Shown here: positions 24,455 to 33,827 of the stretch, one piece after another
Layout of the letters: every line of letters starts with the position of its first letter
Position numbering within the stretch: position 1 is the first letter of the stretch
Assembly: GCA_964394335.1 (NCBI GenBank)
Contig: CAYMVZ010000005.1
Span: 1 to 53,688 of the forward strand
Direction: 5' to 3'
Source of the DNA: CAJXCL01 sp964394335
GTDB taxonomy: Bacteria; Nitrospinota; Nitrospinia; CAJXCL01
Length of the DNA stretch: 53,688 nt
Made by a program: the position numbers and the translations under genes
Notes under the pieces: model-generated
Told to the model about the DNA's origin: nothing
The model's input: the letters and a program-made list of their open reading frames with translations, nothing else
The model's database searches: none

Positions 24455-25084
24455 ATGCCCGCTGCTGGAAAATTAAAGAAAAAGATTGGATCTTTGAAAG
24501 ATCAACTTTCAGAATTGATTAAAAGTTCAGAAAAACCTGATTCAGATAAAGAGTTGAAAGTAAAAAGAAAGAGGTTGAAAAGACTTCAGAGGAAATTGAA
24601 GTTACGTCTTATTATTACTGAAAAGGAAGGTAAAAGAAAAGAAAAGGAAGAAGCAAATAAAGTAAAAAGAGCAGAAAAAGAAAAGAAAACGGGAGAAAGA
24701 AATAAAGCGGAGAAGGCAAGAAAAGCTGAGGAAATCGCTAAACTCAAGCAGATTCAGGAAGGAAGAAAAAAGGCTCAGGAAGAGGAAGAAAAAAGAAAGA
24801 AAGAGGAGGAAAAGAAAAAAGCTGAGAAAAAGAAAGAAGACGCGGAAAAGAAAAAAGCTGCAAAAGAAAAAAAAGCTGCGGAAAAAGCAAAGAAAAAAGT
24901 AAAAGAAAAAGAACCTAAAGACGTTAAAGGAAAAGAAGGTAAAGCAAAAAAGCCTTCGGAAGCGAAAAAGACCGCGCCTAAAAAGAAAGCGGTACCAAAG
25001 GCAAAAGAAGAAAAAGAGCCTAAAACAACTGCCAAGAAGAAAACCACAAATAAAGCTTCTACGGATAGTAAAAAGGAAAAATAA
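24455..25084 (+). CDS. Lysine/glutamate/alanine-rich low-complexity protein
   Basis: A 209-residue protein preceded by a clear ribosome site (GAGGAGG). The first 50 residues look like ordinary helix (KLKKKIGSLKDQLSEL). From about residue 60 to 150 it is a long charged segment of Lys, Glu and Ala, probably a single alpha helix or coiled coil. The C-terminal 60 residues are Lys/Pro/Ala-rich, like bacterial histone H1-like or AlgP tails. Nucleic-acid or ribosome binding is plausible. No domain is recognised. It sits alone before gatC, 117 bases away. Confidence 0.8.
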   Translation: MPAAGKLKKKIGSLKDQLSELIKSSEKPDSDKELKVKRKRLKRLQRKLKLRLIITEKEGKRKEKEEANKVKRAEKEKKTGERNKAEKARKAEEIAKLKQIQEGRKKAQEEEEKRKKEEEKKKAEKKKEDAEKKKAAKEKKAAEKAKKKVKEKEPKDVKGKEGKAKKPSEAKKTAPKKKAVPKAKEEKEPKTTAKKKTTNKASTDSKKEK

Positions 25085-25108
25085 AAATGAAGTCAGTGGA
25101 GCGCTTGC

Positions 25109-25168
25109 AGGGATCAGGGTTTAGACATTAATAAAACTTTCAACAATAAAATCCACCAACTGATCCCT
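25109..25168. repeat. Inverted repeat from the CTGATCCCTGA family
   Basis: AGGGATCAG (25109-25117) pairs with CTGATCCCT (25160-25168) across 42 bases, between the Lys-rich gene and gatC. CCCCTGAAGATTGAACCC follows to 25188, as in other copies of this repeat. Confidence 0.55.
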
Positions 25169-25201
25169 GTCCCCTGAAGATTGAACCCAAGGTGATTTTA
25201 T

Positions 25202-25489
25202 ATGGAAATAACTGAAAAAGATGTTGAACATGTTTCATCGTTAGCTAACCTAAAATTTGATGATGAAACAAAAAAAAATATTACAACCCAACTCAAAAAA
25301 ATTCTCGCATATGTTGAAAAACTGAATGAACTTGACACAACAGATATCAAGCCAACTTCACACGCGCTTCCTCTACAGAATGTTTTTAAAGATGACCTGA
25401 TAAAAACAATCTTTAATAAAGAAATTTCTTTTCAAAATGCCCCACAATTTGATAAACACCATTATCAAGTTCCAAAAATAATTGAGTAA
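25202..25489 (+). CDS. gatC: Asp-tRNA(Asn)/Glu-tRNA(Gln) amidotransferase subunit C
   Basis: A 95-residue GatC, the small chaperone subunit wrapped around GatA. It begins with the typical ITEKDVEHVSSLANL and has the DTTDIKPTSHALPLQNVFKDD segment that inserts between subunits. The ribosome site AAGGTGA lies eight bases before the ATG. It is followed by gatA after 45 bases on the same strand. GatB is not in the window and must be elsewhere, which is common. Confidence 0.95.
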   Translation: MEITEKDVEHVSSLANLKFDDETKKNITTQLKKILAYVEKLNELDTTDIKPTSHALPLQNVFKDDLIKTIFNKEISFQNAPQFDKHHYQVPKIIE

Positions 25490-25534
25490 CTTTCTTTTGT
25501 TATAAACCTCAAAGGTCTCCACGGATTAGAAAAT

Positions 25535-26995
25535 ATGAAATTATTCCAACTTACAATTCATGAACTCCATGACTTATTAAGAAATCGGGAGATTACTTCG
25601 ATAGATGTGACAAAATCTTTTCTTAACAGGATTAAAACTGTTGATAAAAATATAAATTCATATGTCACGGTTACGGAAGATTCTGCTATGAAACAGGCAG
25701 TGGAGGCGGATAAGAAGTTTAAAGAAGGTAGGGATCTTCCTCCGCTTTTGGGGATTCCCCTTGCGATCAAAGATCTGATATGCATTGAGGGAGTGAAAAC
25801 TACGTGCGGATCAAAGATGCTTCAGAATTTTGTCTCTTCTTATAATGCCACAGTTATTACAAAGTTACAGAAAAATGGGGCAATAATACTTGGAAAACTT
25901 AACATGGACGAATTTGCCATGGGCTCTTCTAATGAAAATTCTTATTTTGGTCCTACCCGTAATCCATGGAATTTAGAAACTGTTCCGGGGGGCTCAAGTG
26001 GAGCTTCGGCGGCAGCGGCCGCAGCGGATTTATGCGTGGCTTCTTTAGGCTCCGATACAGGAGGTTCCATACGACAGCCCGCGAGCTTCTGCGGGATTGT
26101 TGGATTGAAACCAACATATGGTCGTGTTTCTCGTTTTGGCTTGGTGGCCTTTGCTTCATCTTTGGATCAAATCGGTCCGATGACAAAAGATGTAAAAGAC
26201 GCGGCACTGTTAATGAATATTATTTGCGGAAAAGATCAATTTGATTCTACTTCGGCGGATACTCCTGTCCCTGATTTTACAAAATCACTTGGTATTAATG
26301 TTAAAGGGATGAAGATCGGCATCCCGAAAGAATATTTTATTGAAGGACTTAACCAGGAAGTAGAAAATAATATTAATGAAGCAATTAAGGTTTTCAAAAA
26401 CTCAGGAGCGGAATGTATCAATATATCGCTCCCTCATACTGAATATGCTGTCGCGACTTATTATATTTTATCCTCAGCAGAAGCGAGTTCTAATTTAGCA
26501 AGATACGACGGGGTTAAATACGGGTATAGAGCTGATTCAGAAAAAGGTCTCATGGAAATGTATCGAAATACCAGGAATGAAGGTTTTGGGAAAGAAGTAA
26601 AAAGGAGAATAATGCTTGGAACCTATGTTTTGAGCGCCGGATATTATGATGCTTATTATTTAAAAGCACAAAAAGTAAGAACATTAATCAAAAAAGATTT
26701 CGATGATGCCTTCAACAAATGCGATGTAATCATTACACCCACTACTCCTTATCCGGCCTTTAAGCTGGGTGAAAAGGTAGAAGATCCTCTTCAGATGTAC
26801 CTGTCGGACATATTTACTATTTCAGCTAACCTGGGTGGAATTCCTTCTATTTCCATCCCTTGTGGTTTTACGGGCAACGGTTTGCCTGTTGGAATGCAGA
26901 TAATGGCGAAACATTTTGATGAGGAATCTATTTTCCGGTCCGCTTTCTTTTTTCAACAGAACACGGATCATCATTCAAAAAAACCTGATCTGTAA
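25535..26995 (+). CDS. gatA: Asp-tRNA(Asn)/Glu-tRNA(Gln) amidotransferase subunit A
   Basis: A 486-residue amidase-signature enzyme that releases ammonia from glutamine for the amidation of misacylated Glu-tRNA(Gln) or Asp-tRNA(Asn) in complex with GatB and GatC. The Ser-cisSer-Lys triad is visible: K79 in GIPLAIKD, S154 in PGGSSGAS, and S178 in SDTGGSIRQP. Length and motifs are normal. It needs GatB, not present here. The C-terminus ends with a slightly unusual tail (FFFQQNTDHHSKKPDL). Confidence 0.97.
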   Translation: MKLFQLTIHELHDLLRNREITSIDVTKSFLNRIKTVDKNINSYVTVTEDSAMKQAVEADKKFKEGRDLPPLLGIPLAIKDLICIEGVKTTCGSKMLQNFVSSYNATVITKLQKNGAIILGKLNMDEFAMGSSNENSYFGPTRNPWNLETVPGGSSGASAAAAAADLCVASLGSDTGGSIRQPASFCGIVGLKPTYGRVSRFGLVAFASSLDQIGPMTKDVKDAALLMNIICGKDQFDSTSADTPVPDFTKSLGINVKGMKIGIPKEYFIEGLNQEVENNINEAIKVFKNSGAECINISLPHTEYAVATYYILSSAEASSNLARYDGVKYGYRADSEKGLMEMYRNTRNEGFGKEVKRRIMLGTYVLSAGYYDAYYLKAQKVRTLIKKDFDDAFNKCDVIITPTTPYPAFKLGEKVEDPLQMYLSDIFTISANLGGIPSISIPCGFTGNGLPVGMQIMAKHFDEESIFRSAFFFQQNTDHHSKKPDL

Positions 26996-27147
26996 TTTTT
27001 TTAAAAAAAGATAAGCAGGATAAACAGGGCTATAAGGTTTTTTAGGAGTGCAATGACTGTAGTATTACTTCTCACATTGACATGGTCAATGCGCTCAAAA
27101 AAACATATACATTGACACTCGTTGATGTACTAATATAGAATTTAATT

Positions 27148-28638
27148 ATGCTAAATAAAGTCAGAAGGACAACTTGCCTGATCGCGGTGCTTATTTTTAT
27201 ACCCGTTTGCTCTTTTTCGGCATCTTTGAATCTTGAGGAACGGGTGATTGAGCACTCTTTTAAAAACGGTCTTAAAGTCTTGATGATGGAGAGACACCAG
27301 TCTGCCACTGTGACTGCCTATATAAGAATGAATGTAGGATCTGTCGATGAAGTTACAGGTAATACCGGCATTGCCCATATGCTGGAACACATGCTCTTTA
27401 AGGGAACTAAAACTCTCGGAACGTTGGATTATGAAAATGAAAAGCCAATTCTGGATGAAATTGATAAAGTTGCCGCTGCCCTGGATGCTGAAAATCGAAA
27501 AGGCGTTAAAATGAATAATGTCAAAGCCGGGGAATTGAAAAAAAGATTAAAAGAGTTGCAGGCTAAACATAAACCGTTTGTGATCCCGGATGAATTTTCT
27601 CAACTTTACGCGAAAAACGGCGGGGTAGGGCATAACGCTGGCACCGGAAATGATGGAACAACGTATATGATCCACCTCCCTGCAAACAAACTGGAACTCT
27701 GGGCGGTAATTGAGTCGGACAGGATGAGGGAGCCGGTATTAAGAGAGTTTTATGCTGAGCGTGATGTGGTTATGGAGGAAAGGAGGATGCGTGTAGAAAA
27801 CTCCGCGGGAGGAAAGCTTTATGAACAGTTCATATCCGCCGCCTTTACAGCGCATCCCTATGGAGTGCCGATTATAGGATGGCCGTCGGATATTAAGAAC
27901 CTCTCAAAAGCGGAAACAAAAATTTTTTTAAAGACATATTACTCGCCCAACAATGCTATTATAGGAATTGTCGGCGATATAAATCCCGATGAAGTTATCA
28001 GACTTATAGAAAAATATTTTGGCGATATTCCTTCACAACCACAGCCCCCACCTGTTTTAACTATTGAACCTGAACAAGCGGGAAAAAGAAGGATAGAGCT
28101 GGTTCATGATGCAGAACCTAAGTTGCTTATGGGGTACCACAAACCAACCTTACCGGATCATGACGATTATGTTTTTGATGTCATAGACAGTATTCTGAGC
28201 AGCGGAAGGACATCACGCCTATACAAAAGCGTTGTTTTGAAAAAGCAGATTGCTACAGATGTTGGCACGTACTCCGCCCCCGGCTCTATATACCCGAATT
28301 TGTTCGTTTTTTCGGGAACACCAAGACACCCTCATACTGTACAGGAACTGGAACAGGCGATTGAAGAAGAGATTGAAAAATTGAAGACGCAACCGGTTAC
28401 CAAGGAAGAGCTTCAAAAAGTTATCAACCAGATGGAAGCGGGCTTGGTCCGGGGACTTAAATCCAATTCAGGGATGGCGTCGAAGCTCATTTATTATGAG
28501 GCAATTGCCGGGGACTGGAAATATTTCCTAACCCATATTGATAAAATTAAAGAGATAACAGCGGAAGATATTATGAAAACCGCTAAAAAATATCTTACTA
28601 AAAAAAATAAAACAGTAGCTTATATTAAAAAAAAGTGA
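27148..28638 (+). CDS. Secreted M16 zinc peptidase (active type)
   Basis: A 496-residue M16 (pitrilysin/insulinase) family protein, starting with basic residues and a hydrophobic signal (ILVLIF-type stretch at about 11-25). The inverted zinc motif HMLEH lies at 77-81, and the downstream glutamate helix is VVMEERRMRVEN. A lysine-rich insert of about 70 residues separates the two zinc parts. The second half is the usual M16 C-terminal domain. The downstream gene encodes an M16 partner lacking the zinc motif; such pairs form heterodimers like mitochondrial processing peptidase. It probably works in the periplasm. The ribosome site is weak. Confidence 0.93.
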   Translation: MLNKVRRTTCLIAVLIFIPVCSFSASLNLEERVIEHSFKNGLKVLMMERHQSATVTAYIRMNVGSVDEVTGNTGIAHMLEHMLFKGTKTLGTLDYENEKPILDEIDKVAAALDAENRKGVKMNNVKAGELKKRLKELQAKHKPFVIPDEFSQLYAKNGGVGHNAGTGNDGTTYMIHLPANKLELWAVIESDRMREPVLREFYAERDVVMEERRMRVENSAGGKLYEQFISAAFTAHPYGVPIIGWPSDIKNLSKAETKIFLKTYYSPNNAIIGIVGDINPDEVIRLIEKYFGDIPSQPQPPPVLTIEPEQAGKRRIELVHDAEPKLLMGYHKPTLPDHDDYVFDVIDSILSSGRTSRLYKSVVLKKQIATDVGTYSAPGSIYPNLFVFSGTPRHPHTVQELEQAIEEEIEKLKTQPVTKEELQKVINQMEAGLVRGLKSNSGMASKLIYYEAIAGDWKYFLTHIDKIKEITAEDIMKTAKKYLTKKNKTVAYIKKK

Positions 28639-28741
28639 TCAGTTGACGGGAAGCAATGTATAAAAATTTGCACTGCAAATCTGTGAAATTGTGTTTTTTT
28701 AGCAAAGCCTCGCTGAGCGTAGCAAAGCTGAGCTAAGCTCT

Positions 28742-28846
28742 GCAAAGTTTTTTAACACACCCCGTCCCGGCGGGACACCCCTCTTCTTAGATGGGAATTC
28801 TCTCGCAAAATTCCCCCTTAAAAAAGGGGGATAGAGGGGGTTGTAC
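28742..28846. repeat. 105-base hairpin-rich dispersed repeat, copy 2
   Basis: Partner of 11855-11959, same length and same three hairpins, differing at scattered positions. It lies between the two M16 genes. Just upstream, 28700-28742 repeats the motif AGCAAAGC several times. The two M16 genes are thus separated by 281 bases and may not be one transcript. Confidence 0.8.
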
Positions 28847-28919
28847 TTATGACGGTGACACTGCCACTACGTCATCTGAAAAATCTATGGTTTCAAATAA
28901 AAAATAACAGATAAATCTT

Positions 28920-30353
28920 ATGAAAAAAATAAAATTGTTACAAACAGTTAGTATCATTTTTATAACAATATTTTTCCACGCTAATGCCCTTTCATTGGAA
29001 CGGGTTCATCCGAACGATCTTACCTACAAGCCTATCAAACTGAATCCGGTGATTCCGGATAAAACAGTGTTAAAAAGCGGAATGCTGATTTATACCCTGG
29101 AAGATCACGAACTGCCCCTTTTCACAATTAACGCTGTAATAAAAACCGGCGCCATTTATGAACCGGAGGAGAAAACAGGATTAGCCTCCATGACAGGTTC
29201 TGTTCTGAGATCAGGAGGGACTAAATCAATGAGCTGGGAAGAAATAGATGGAAAACTGGAATTTATCGCCGGCTCCGTTGAAACGAATATAGGTTCAGAC
29301 TCCGGCGCTGCAAGCCTTTCTGTGATGACAAAAGACATTGACGAGGGCTTGAAGATTTTTGCCGATGTTCTGATGCACCCGGTTTTTGCCCAAGAAAAAA
29401 TAGATATTACAAAAAATCAGGCAGTTGAAGCTATCAGAAGAGAAAATGACAATCCCGGCATGGTGGCTCGTAGAGAATTCAGAAAGTTATTGTACCGGGA
29501 TCATCCTTATGGCCGAAAATCCACTATTGAATCAGTTTCGAGTATAACAAGGGAAGATATGATCGCGTTCCATAAAAAATATTATCATCCAAACAATGTT
29601 ATGCTCGGGATTACCGGTGATTTTAATAAAAAAGAAATTATAGAAAAAATTCAGATGGTTTTTAAAGATTGGAAAAAGAAGGAGGTTGCCTTTCCTGAAG
29701 TACCGCCGGTTAAAAAAGATCTTAAAAGGTCAGTCAATTATGTCTATAAAGACGTTAAACAATCGGTAATCCGCCTGGGACATATGGGGCTTGATTATAG
29801 AAATCCGGATCATTATGCCGTAATGCTAATGAATTATATATTGGGTGGAGGTAGTTTTCAATCTAGAATGATGCAGGATATCAGAAACGACAGGGGACTT
29901 GCTTATTCTGTATGGAGCTACTTTCAATTAGGTATGCGGGATATCGGTGTCTTTGCGTCAGGGTCAGGCACTAAACTGCAATCTACAGTCACTGTTATCA
30001 GTCGAATCGAAGATATAATAAGAGAGATGCGAGAAAGCCCTGTTAAGGATGAAGAATTAAAAAACGCGAAAGAATATATTATTAATTCTTTTGTTTTTAA
30101 ATTTACCTCCACTGCCCGGATAGTAAACCGATTTCTTACCTTTGAGTATTATGGTTTGCCGACAGATTATTTAAAGACCTACCTGGACAATATAAGAAAA
30201 GTAACCAAAGAAGATATTCTGCGAGTGGCGCAAAAATATCTTAAACCGGATCAAACAGTTATTCTTGTTGTTGGAAATAAGGAAAAGTTTGAAGCGCCGC
30301 TAAATAAATTTGGCCCGGTAACTGAAATCAAACTAAAAAGCTATAAGAATTAA
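28920..30353 (+). CDS. M16-family protein lacking the zinc motif
   Basis: A 477-residue M16-family protein with an N-terminal signal (basic start, hydrophobic 9-24). The fold-defining segments are present (NAVIKTGAIYEPEEKTGLA early, LGGGSFQSRMMQDIRNDRGLAYSVWS later). The HxxEH site is missing: the aligned place reads LASMTGSVLRSGG. It is therefore probably the substrate-binding or regulatory partner of the active M16 peptidase upstream. Location is inferred as periplasmic. Substrate and role are unknown. Confidence 0.9.
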   Translation: MKKIKLLQTVSIIFITIFFHANALSLERVHPNDLTYKPIKLNPVIPDKTVLKSGMLIYTLEDHELPLFTINAVIKTGAIYEPEEKTGLASMTGSVLRSGGTKSMSWEEIDGKLEFIAGSVETNIGSDSGAASLSVMTKDIDEGLKIFADVLMHPVFAQEKIDITKNQAVEAIRRENDNPGMVARREFRKLLYRDHPYGRKSTIESVSSITREDMIAFHKKYYHPNNVMLGITGDFNKKEIIEKIQMVFKDWKKKEVAFPEVPPVKKDLKRSVNYVYKDVKQSVIRLGHMGLDYRNPDHYAVMLMNYILGGGSFQSRMMQDIRNDRGLAYSVWSYFQLGMRDIGVFASGSGTKLQSTVTVISRIEDIIREMRESPVKDEELKNAKEYIINSFVFKFTSTARIVNRFLTFEYYGLPTDYLKTYLDNIRKVTKEDILRVAQKYLKPDQTVILVVGNKEKFEAPLNKFGPVTEIKLKSYKN

Positions 30354-30497
30354 AGCATAAGTCAAGCGACTGCATTCAAGTCAATAAAACACAGATTTTG
30401 CTTCAACCCGCTTAGCGTGGCTTTGCAGATTCGACCATGGAAGAATACCTGCAAAGAGCTGAATTAGCGATAAAGGAAGATAAAAAAAATTGCAAGA

Positions 30498-30620
30498 CTA
30501 TTTTGATTTTATGTCTTCAATTTCTTTTTTAAGAACCCCAATTTCTCTAATATCCATATAAATATGGAAAAACAGCAAGCCTGTTAACAAGATAAGCCAG
30601 ACCAAAGCCCATGTCGGCAT
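30498..30620 (-). CDS. 40-residue single-span membrane protein
   Basis: A tiny gene from ATG 30620 behind an ideal ribosome site (AAGGAGGTGATATT). Residues 4-21 (WALVWLILLTGLLFFHIY) form one transmembrane helix, followed by a short charged tail (MDIREIGVLKKEIEDIKSK), probably a coiled coil. The layout resembles small coiled-coil membrane anchors and CcmD-like proteins, but no family is recognised. It is on the same strand as the glycosyltransferase fusion gene, 24 bases downstream, and may share its transcript. Confidence 0.75.
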   Translation of the reverse strand: MPTWALVWLILLTGLLFFHIYMDIREIGVLKKEIEDIKSK

Positions 30621-30644
30621 AATATCACCTCCTTTTGAGATGAA

Positions 30645-32231
30645 TTATACGTTTTTTCCCATAAAACGCCAGTATTTTTTTAGAAAGAGAGTTTCCCATT
30701 CCGGCCTGTTTTTTTCAAAATATTTCATTAATGATTCGCGGTACATTTTCTTTCTGTCAAAAGGGATGGTTTCCGATCCCATTCCGCTATAATGAATAAC
30801 CCCTGAGCGGGGCAGGTACAGGACTTTCCAACCCTTTTTCCGGAGGCGATAAAACAGGTCGGTTTCCTCTAAGTAAAAAAAATAATTATCATCAAACCCG
30901 CCGACTAATTCCAAAGCTTCCTTCCTGATTAAAAAACAAGCGCCTCTAATGGATGGAACACTATAGGATTTAGCATCTTTGTAGAACATCTCTCTTATAT
31001 CGGCTTTTAATTTAAAAAAAGGTTTTAATAATTCATGCCCTATAGTAGGCTGTGGACAAACGGATTTCTGTATACTCAAACTTTGCTGATAAAGACGTGG
31101 ACCCACAACCGCCGCTTTTTGTTCTTTATCTAATATCTCCACTAAACTCGATACAGCTGTATTGATAACTTCTACATCCGTATTTATATATAGTAGATAT
31201 TTGTTTTTTGCTGCTTTAAAACCCTGGTTGGCAGCAAAAGCAAAACCTTTGTTTTCTGAATTTTTTATGGTTTTAATCTTTGGATACTTTTTAATGGCCG
31301 CTTCTAAGGCACCATCAATAGACGCATTATCCACAAGTATCCACTCTGCATTGTCGGGATGCGTGACTTTGTCGTTTGACGCTAATTTTTCTAAACATTT
31401 TTCTAAGATTTTCCCTGAATTATGAGAAATTATTATTATGGATATTTTACTCGATATCCCGGTAGTGGGATGAAAATTATTATTGCTCCTTTTTTCCCAA
31501 ACCTTTGTATATTTAAGAAAAGTATACAAGCTATAAAGCACTGACAGCACAAAGCCGTGTATACCGTCCCTGAAGCCCTGCCTTAAAAAAAACATCTTTG
31601 CAAAAACTAAGAAAGGATTTACCCACATCCAGAACGTTAAAAAAGAAACTTTTTTATTAGAAAGTTCTTGTGCTGAAAGAGATGAGTAGTTTTCCATCTT
31701 TTCTAAATAATTTGATATTGATTTGTATGTAAAATGCTCTATAGGTTTTTTCATGTAGCCCACAGATCCGTCTACAATAACCTTTTCATGGACTTCCCGC
31801 AGTTCTACATAAGACGTATTTTTTTTAAAAAGCCTCAAAGTGTAATCAGGCCACCACCCGCTGTGCTTAATCCATTTGCCCAGAAAGAAATTTCTTCTTG
31901 GTATGTAAAAACCATCAAAGGAATTATTTTTTATTTTTTCGATAATCTCAGATTTTAATTCCGGAGTAATTCTCTCATCGGCATCAAGAATAATAACCCA
32001 GTTCTTTTTAGTATGGTCTACAGCTAACTGCTTCTGTTTTGAATAACCCTGCCACTCATGTTGAAAGACCCTATCAGTATATTTTTTACAAATCTCCACT
32101 GTTTTGTCATTACTGAAAGAGTCAACAACAACCACATCTTCAAAATCTCTGACGCTTTCAAGAGCATTCTCAACATTCTCTTCTTCGTTCTTTGTAACAA
32201 TGGCAACTGAAATTGGAATTTTATTATTCAT
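30645..32231 (-). CDS. Two-domain GT2 glycosyltransferase
   Basis: A 528-residue protein with two family-2 glycosyltransferase domains. The first (about 1-250) is WaaE/KdtX-like: VAIVTKNEEENVENALES, VVVVDSFSNDKT and DADERITPE. The second (about 263-520) is rhamnosyltransferase-like: SIIIISHNSGKILEKC, VDNASIDG, YINTDVEV and EETDLFYRLRKKGW. Nucleotide-sugar-binding DxD-like motifs are present in both. It probably adds two sugars to a lipopolysaccharide chain at the inner membrane. The start at 32231 (MNNKIPIS) replaces an upstream frame without coding character. Confidence 0.9.
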   Translation of the reverse strand: MNNKIPISVAIVTKNEEENVENALESVRDFEDVVVVDSFSNDKTVEICKKYTDRVFQHEWQGYSKQKQLAVDHTKKNWVIILDADERITPELKSEIIEKIKNNSFDGFYIPRRNFFLGKWIKHSGWWPDYTLRLFKKNTSYVELREVHEKVIVDGSVGYMKKPIEHFTYKSISNYLEKMENYSSLSAQELSNKKVSFLTFWMWVNPFLVFAKMFFLRQGFRDGIHGFVLSVLYSLYTFLKYTKVWEKRSNNNFHPTTGISSKISIIIISHNSGKILEKCLEKLASNDKVTHPDNAEWILVDNASIDGALEAAIKKYPKIKTIKNSENKGFAFAANQGFKAAKNKYLLYINTDVEVINTAVSSLVEILDKEQKAAVVGPRLYQQSLSIQKSVCPQPTIGHELLKPFFKLKADIREMFYKDAKSYSVPSIRGACFLIRKEALELVGGFDDNYFFYLEETDLFYRLRKKGWKVLYLPRSGVIHYSGMGSETIPFDRKKMYRESLMKYFEKNRPEWETLFLKKYWRFMGKNV

Positions 32232-32486
32232 TTTCTCAAAAAAAAGGATTAAAGAAAGAAAACACAGATTATACCCATTCCACAAACTATATTTCGAAAA
32301 AGAAAATAACGATCTTGTTACCAGGCTGAAGCTTGGGAACAAGAGTATTTTTTTGCGAACTCTGCGTCTTTACGGTTAAAAAAATATTCACCAAGAAGAA
32401 GATTTTATGGAATAACAGCATTATGAAGCAAAAAAATGAAATAACTTGCAATACCAAATCTATCACATTATTATAACGCTTTCAAT

Positions 32487-33584
32487 ATGTGGACTATTTT
32501 TCATACTGAGGCTTCTTTAGGCTGGGGTGGACAGGAAATAAGAATCCTGAATGAATCAATGGGTATGCGAGATAGAGGGCACAAGATCATAATAATAACC
32601 CCTGCCGACAGCTCCCTCATGAAGAAGGCCTCTGACCGGAGATTTGAAGTCATATCTGCGTCTTTTAAAAGGAAAGATTATCCTGCGACATGTTTCAAAA
32701 TTTTAAAGCTGATTCAAAATAAAAGACCGAATTTTATCAATACCCATAGCTCAAAGGATAGCTGGGTAGCAAGCTTTGCCGCAAGATTGTCTACTTACAA
32801 ACCCTTTATTATCAGAACAAGGCATCTTTCCACTCCTGTTGCGACTAATATTTTTGGTTCAGTTATATATAAATTATTGCCTCACAAAATCATTACTACC
32901 GGCGAAGCAATTAGAGAACAACTTATCGAAAGAAACCGTGTATCTCCTGAAAAAATCATGTCTATACCGACAGGAGTGGATCTTAAATTATTCGATCCAA
33001 AAAAATCGCAAAAAAAAATACGAAGGGAACTTTGTTTAACAGAGAAAACACGTCTTGTTGGAATGGTTTCCGTGCTGAGGAGCTGGAAAGGTCACGATTA
33101 CTTTATTGACGCGACTGTCACTGTTTTGAAAAAATTTTCTAATGTAAGGTTTTTAATTATTGGAGACGGTCCTCGGAAAGAGAATTTAACTAAAATAATT
33201 AAAGAAAAAGGACTATCGGAATCTATATTTATGCTTGGACACAGGGAAGATGTCCCGGAAATTATGGCTTCTCTCGATGTTCTCGCGCATCCTTCATATG
33301 CCAATGAGGGGGTACCTCAATCCATTATTCAAGGTATGGCAATGGGGATTCCGGTTATCGCGTCAGATATCAAATCTTTAAGAGAGGTTGTTACCGATGG
33401 TGAAACAGGGATTCTTTCGCCCATGAAGAATTCTGGAGAGCTTGCAAAAAAAATAATATTGCTTCTTAATAATAAAGAGTTGATGCGAAAAATGGGGAAT
33501 AATGGGCGAAAATTTGTTGTAGAGAAATTTACTATGGAAAAAATGATAAGTTCTGTAGAAAACCTATACAAAAAAATGGCATGA
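32487..33584 (+). CDS. GT4 family glycosyltransferase
   Basis: A 365-residue GT-B enzyme. The acceptor half opens with the glycine-rich ASLGWGGQEIRIL; the donor half shows GMVSVLRSWKGHDYFIDA, FLIIGDGPRKENL and HPSYANEGVPQSIIQGMAMGIPVIA. In the usual E-x7-E motif the second acid is a glutamine here. Transfers a sugar from a nucleotide donor with retention; acceptor unknown. It is transcribed away from the two-domain GT2 gene. The protein starts MWTIFHTEA with a poor ribosome site. Confidence 0.93.
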   Translation: MWTIFHTEASLGWGGQEIRILNESMGMRDRGHKIIIITPADSSLMKKASDRRFEVISASFKRKDYPATCFKILKLIQNKRPNFINTHSSKDSWVASFAARLSTYKPFIIRTRHLSTPVATNIFGSVIYKLLPHKIITTGEAIREQLIERNRVSPEKIMSIPTGVDLKLFDPKKSQKKIRRELCLTEKTRLVGMVSVLRSWKGHDYFIDATVTVLKKFSNVRFLIIGDGPRKENLTKIIKEKGLSESIFMLGHREDVPEIMASLDVLAHPSYANEGVPQSIIQGMAMGIPVIASDIKSLREVVTDGETGILSPMKNSGELAKKIILLLNNKELMRKMGNNGRKFVVEKFTMEKMISSVENLYKKMA

Positions 33585-33827
33585 ACCTTAACTTGTTTAA
33601 ATATGGCAATGATTAAAGCAGACTCTGTTCCTACGATCCCCCTTAACCCATTTGATGAGATCGGTTTTTAATTCGGTCAGAGGCAGATCAAAATATTGCT
33701 TCGACACTAATTGGTTATTAACAAACTAAGATAAGGCTTCCGCTTGCGCTTCGGCTTACTTTTCAGTAAAGTCATCGGCCTTTAGTTTTTTTATAGGCTA
33801 ATCTATTAAATACTGTTGATTTAAATA

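Noticed and set aside
24775..25047. A 90-codon minus-strand frame rich in Phe/Ser/Ala
   Set aside because: It is the reverse complement of the Lys-rich repeat sequence, where the purine strand yields long antisense frames by composition.
32232..32342. A 37-residue N-terminal extension of the two-domain glycosyltransferase
   Set aside because: It is Phe/Leu/Ser-rich without a ribosome site; the domain begins right after MNNKIPIS at 32231.
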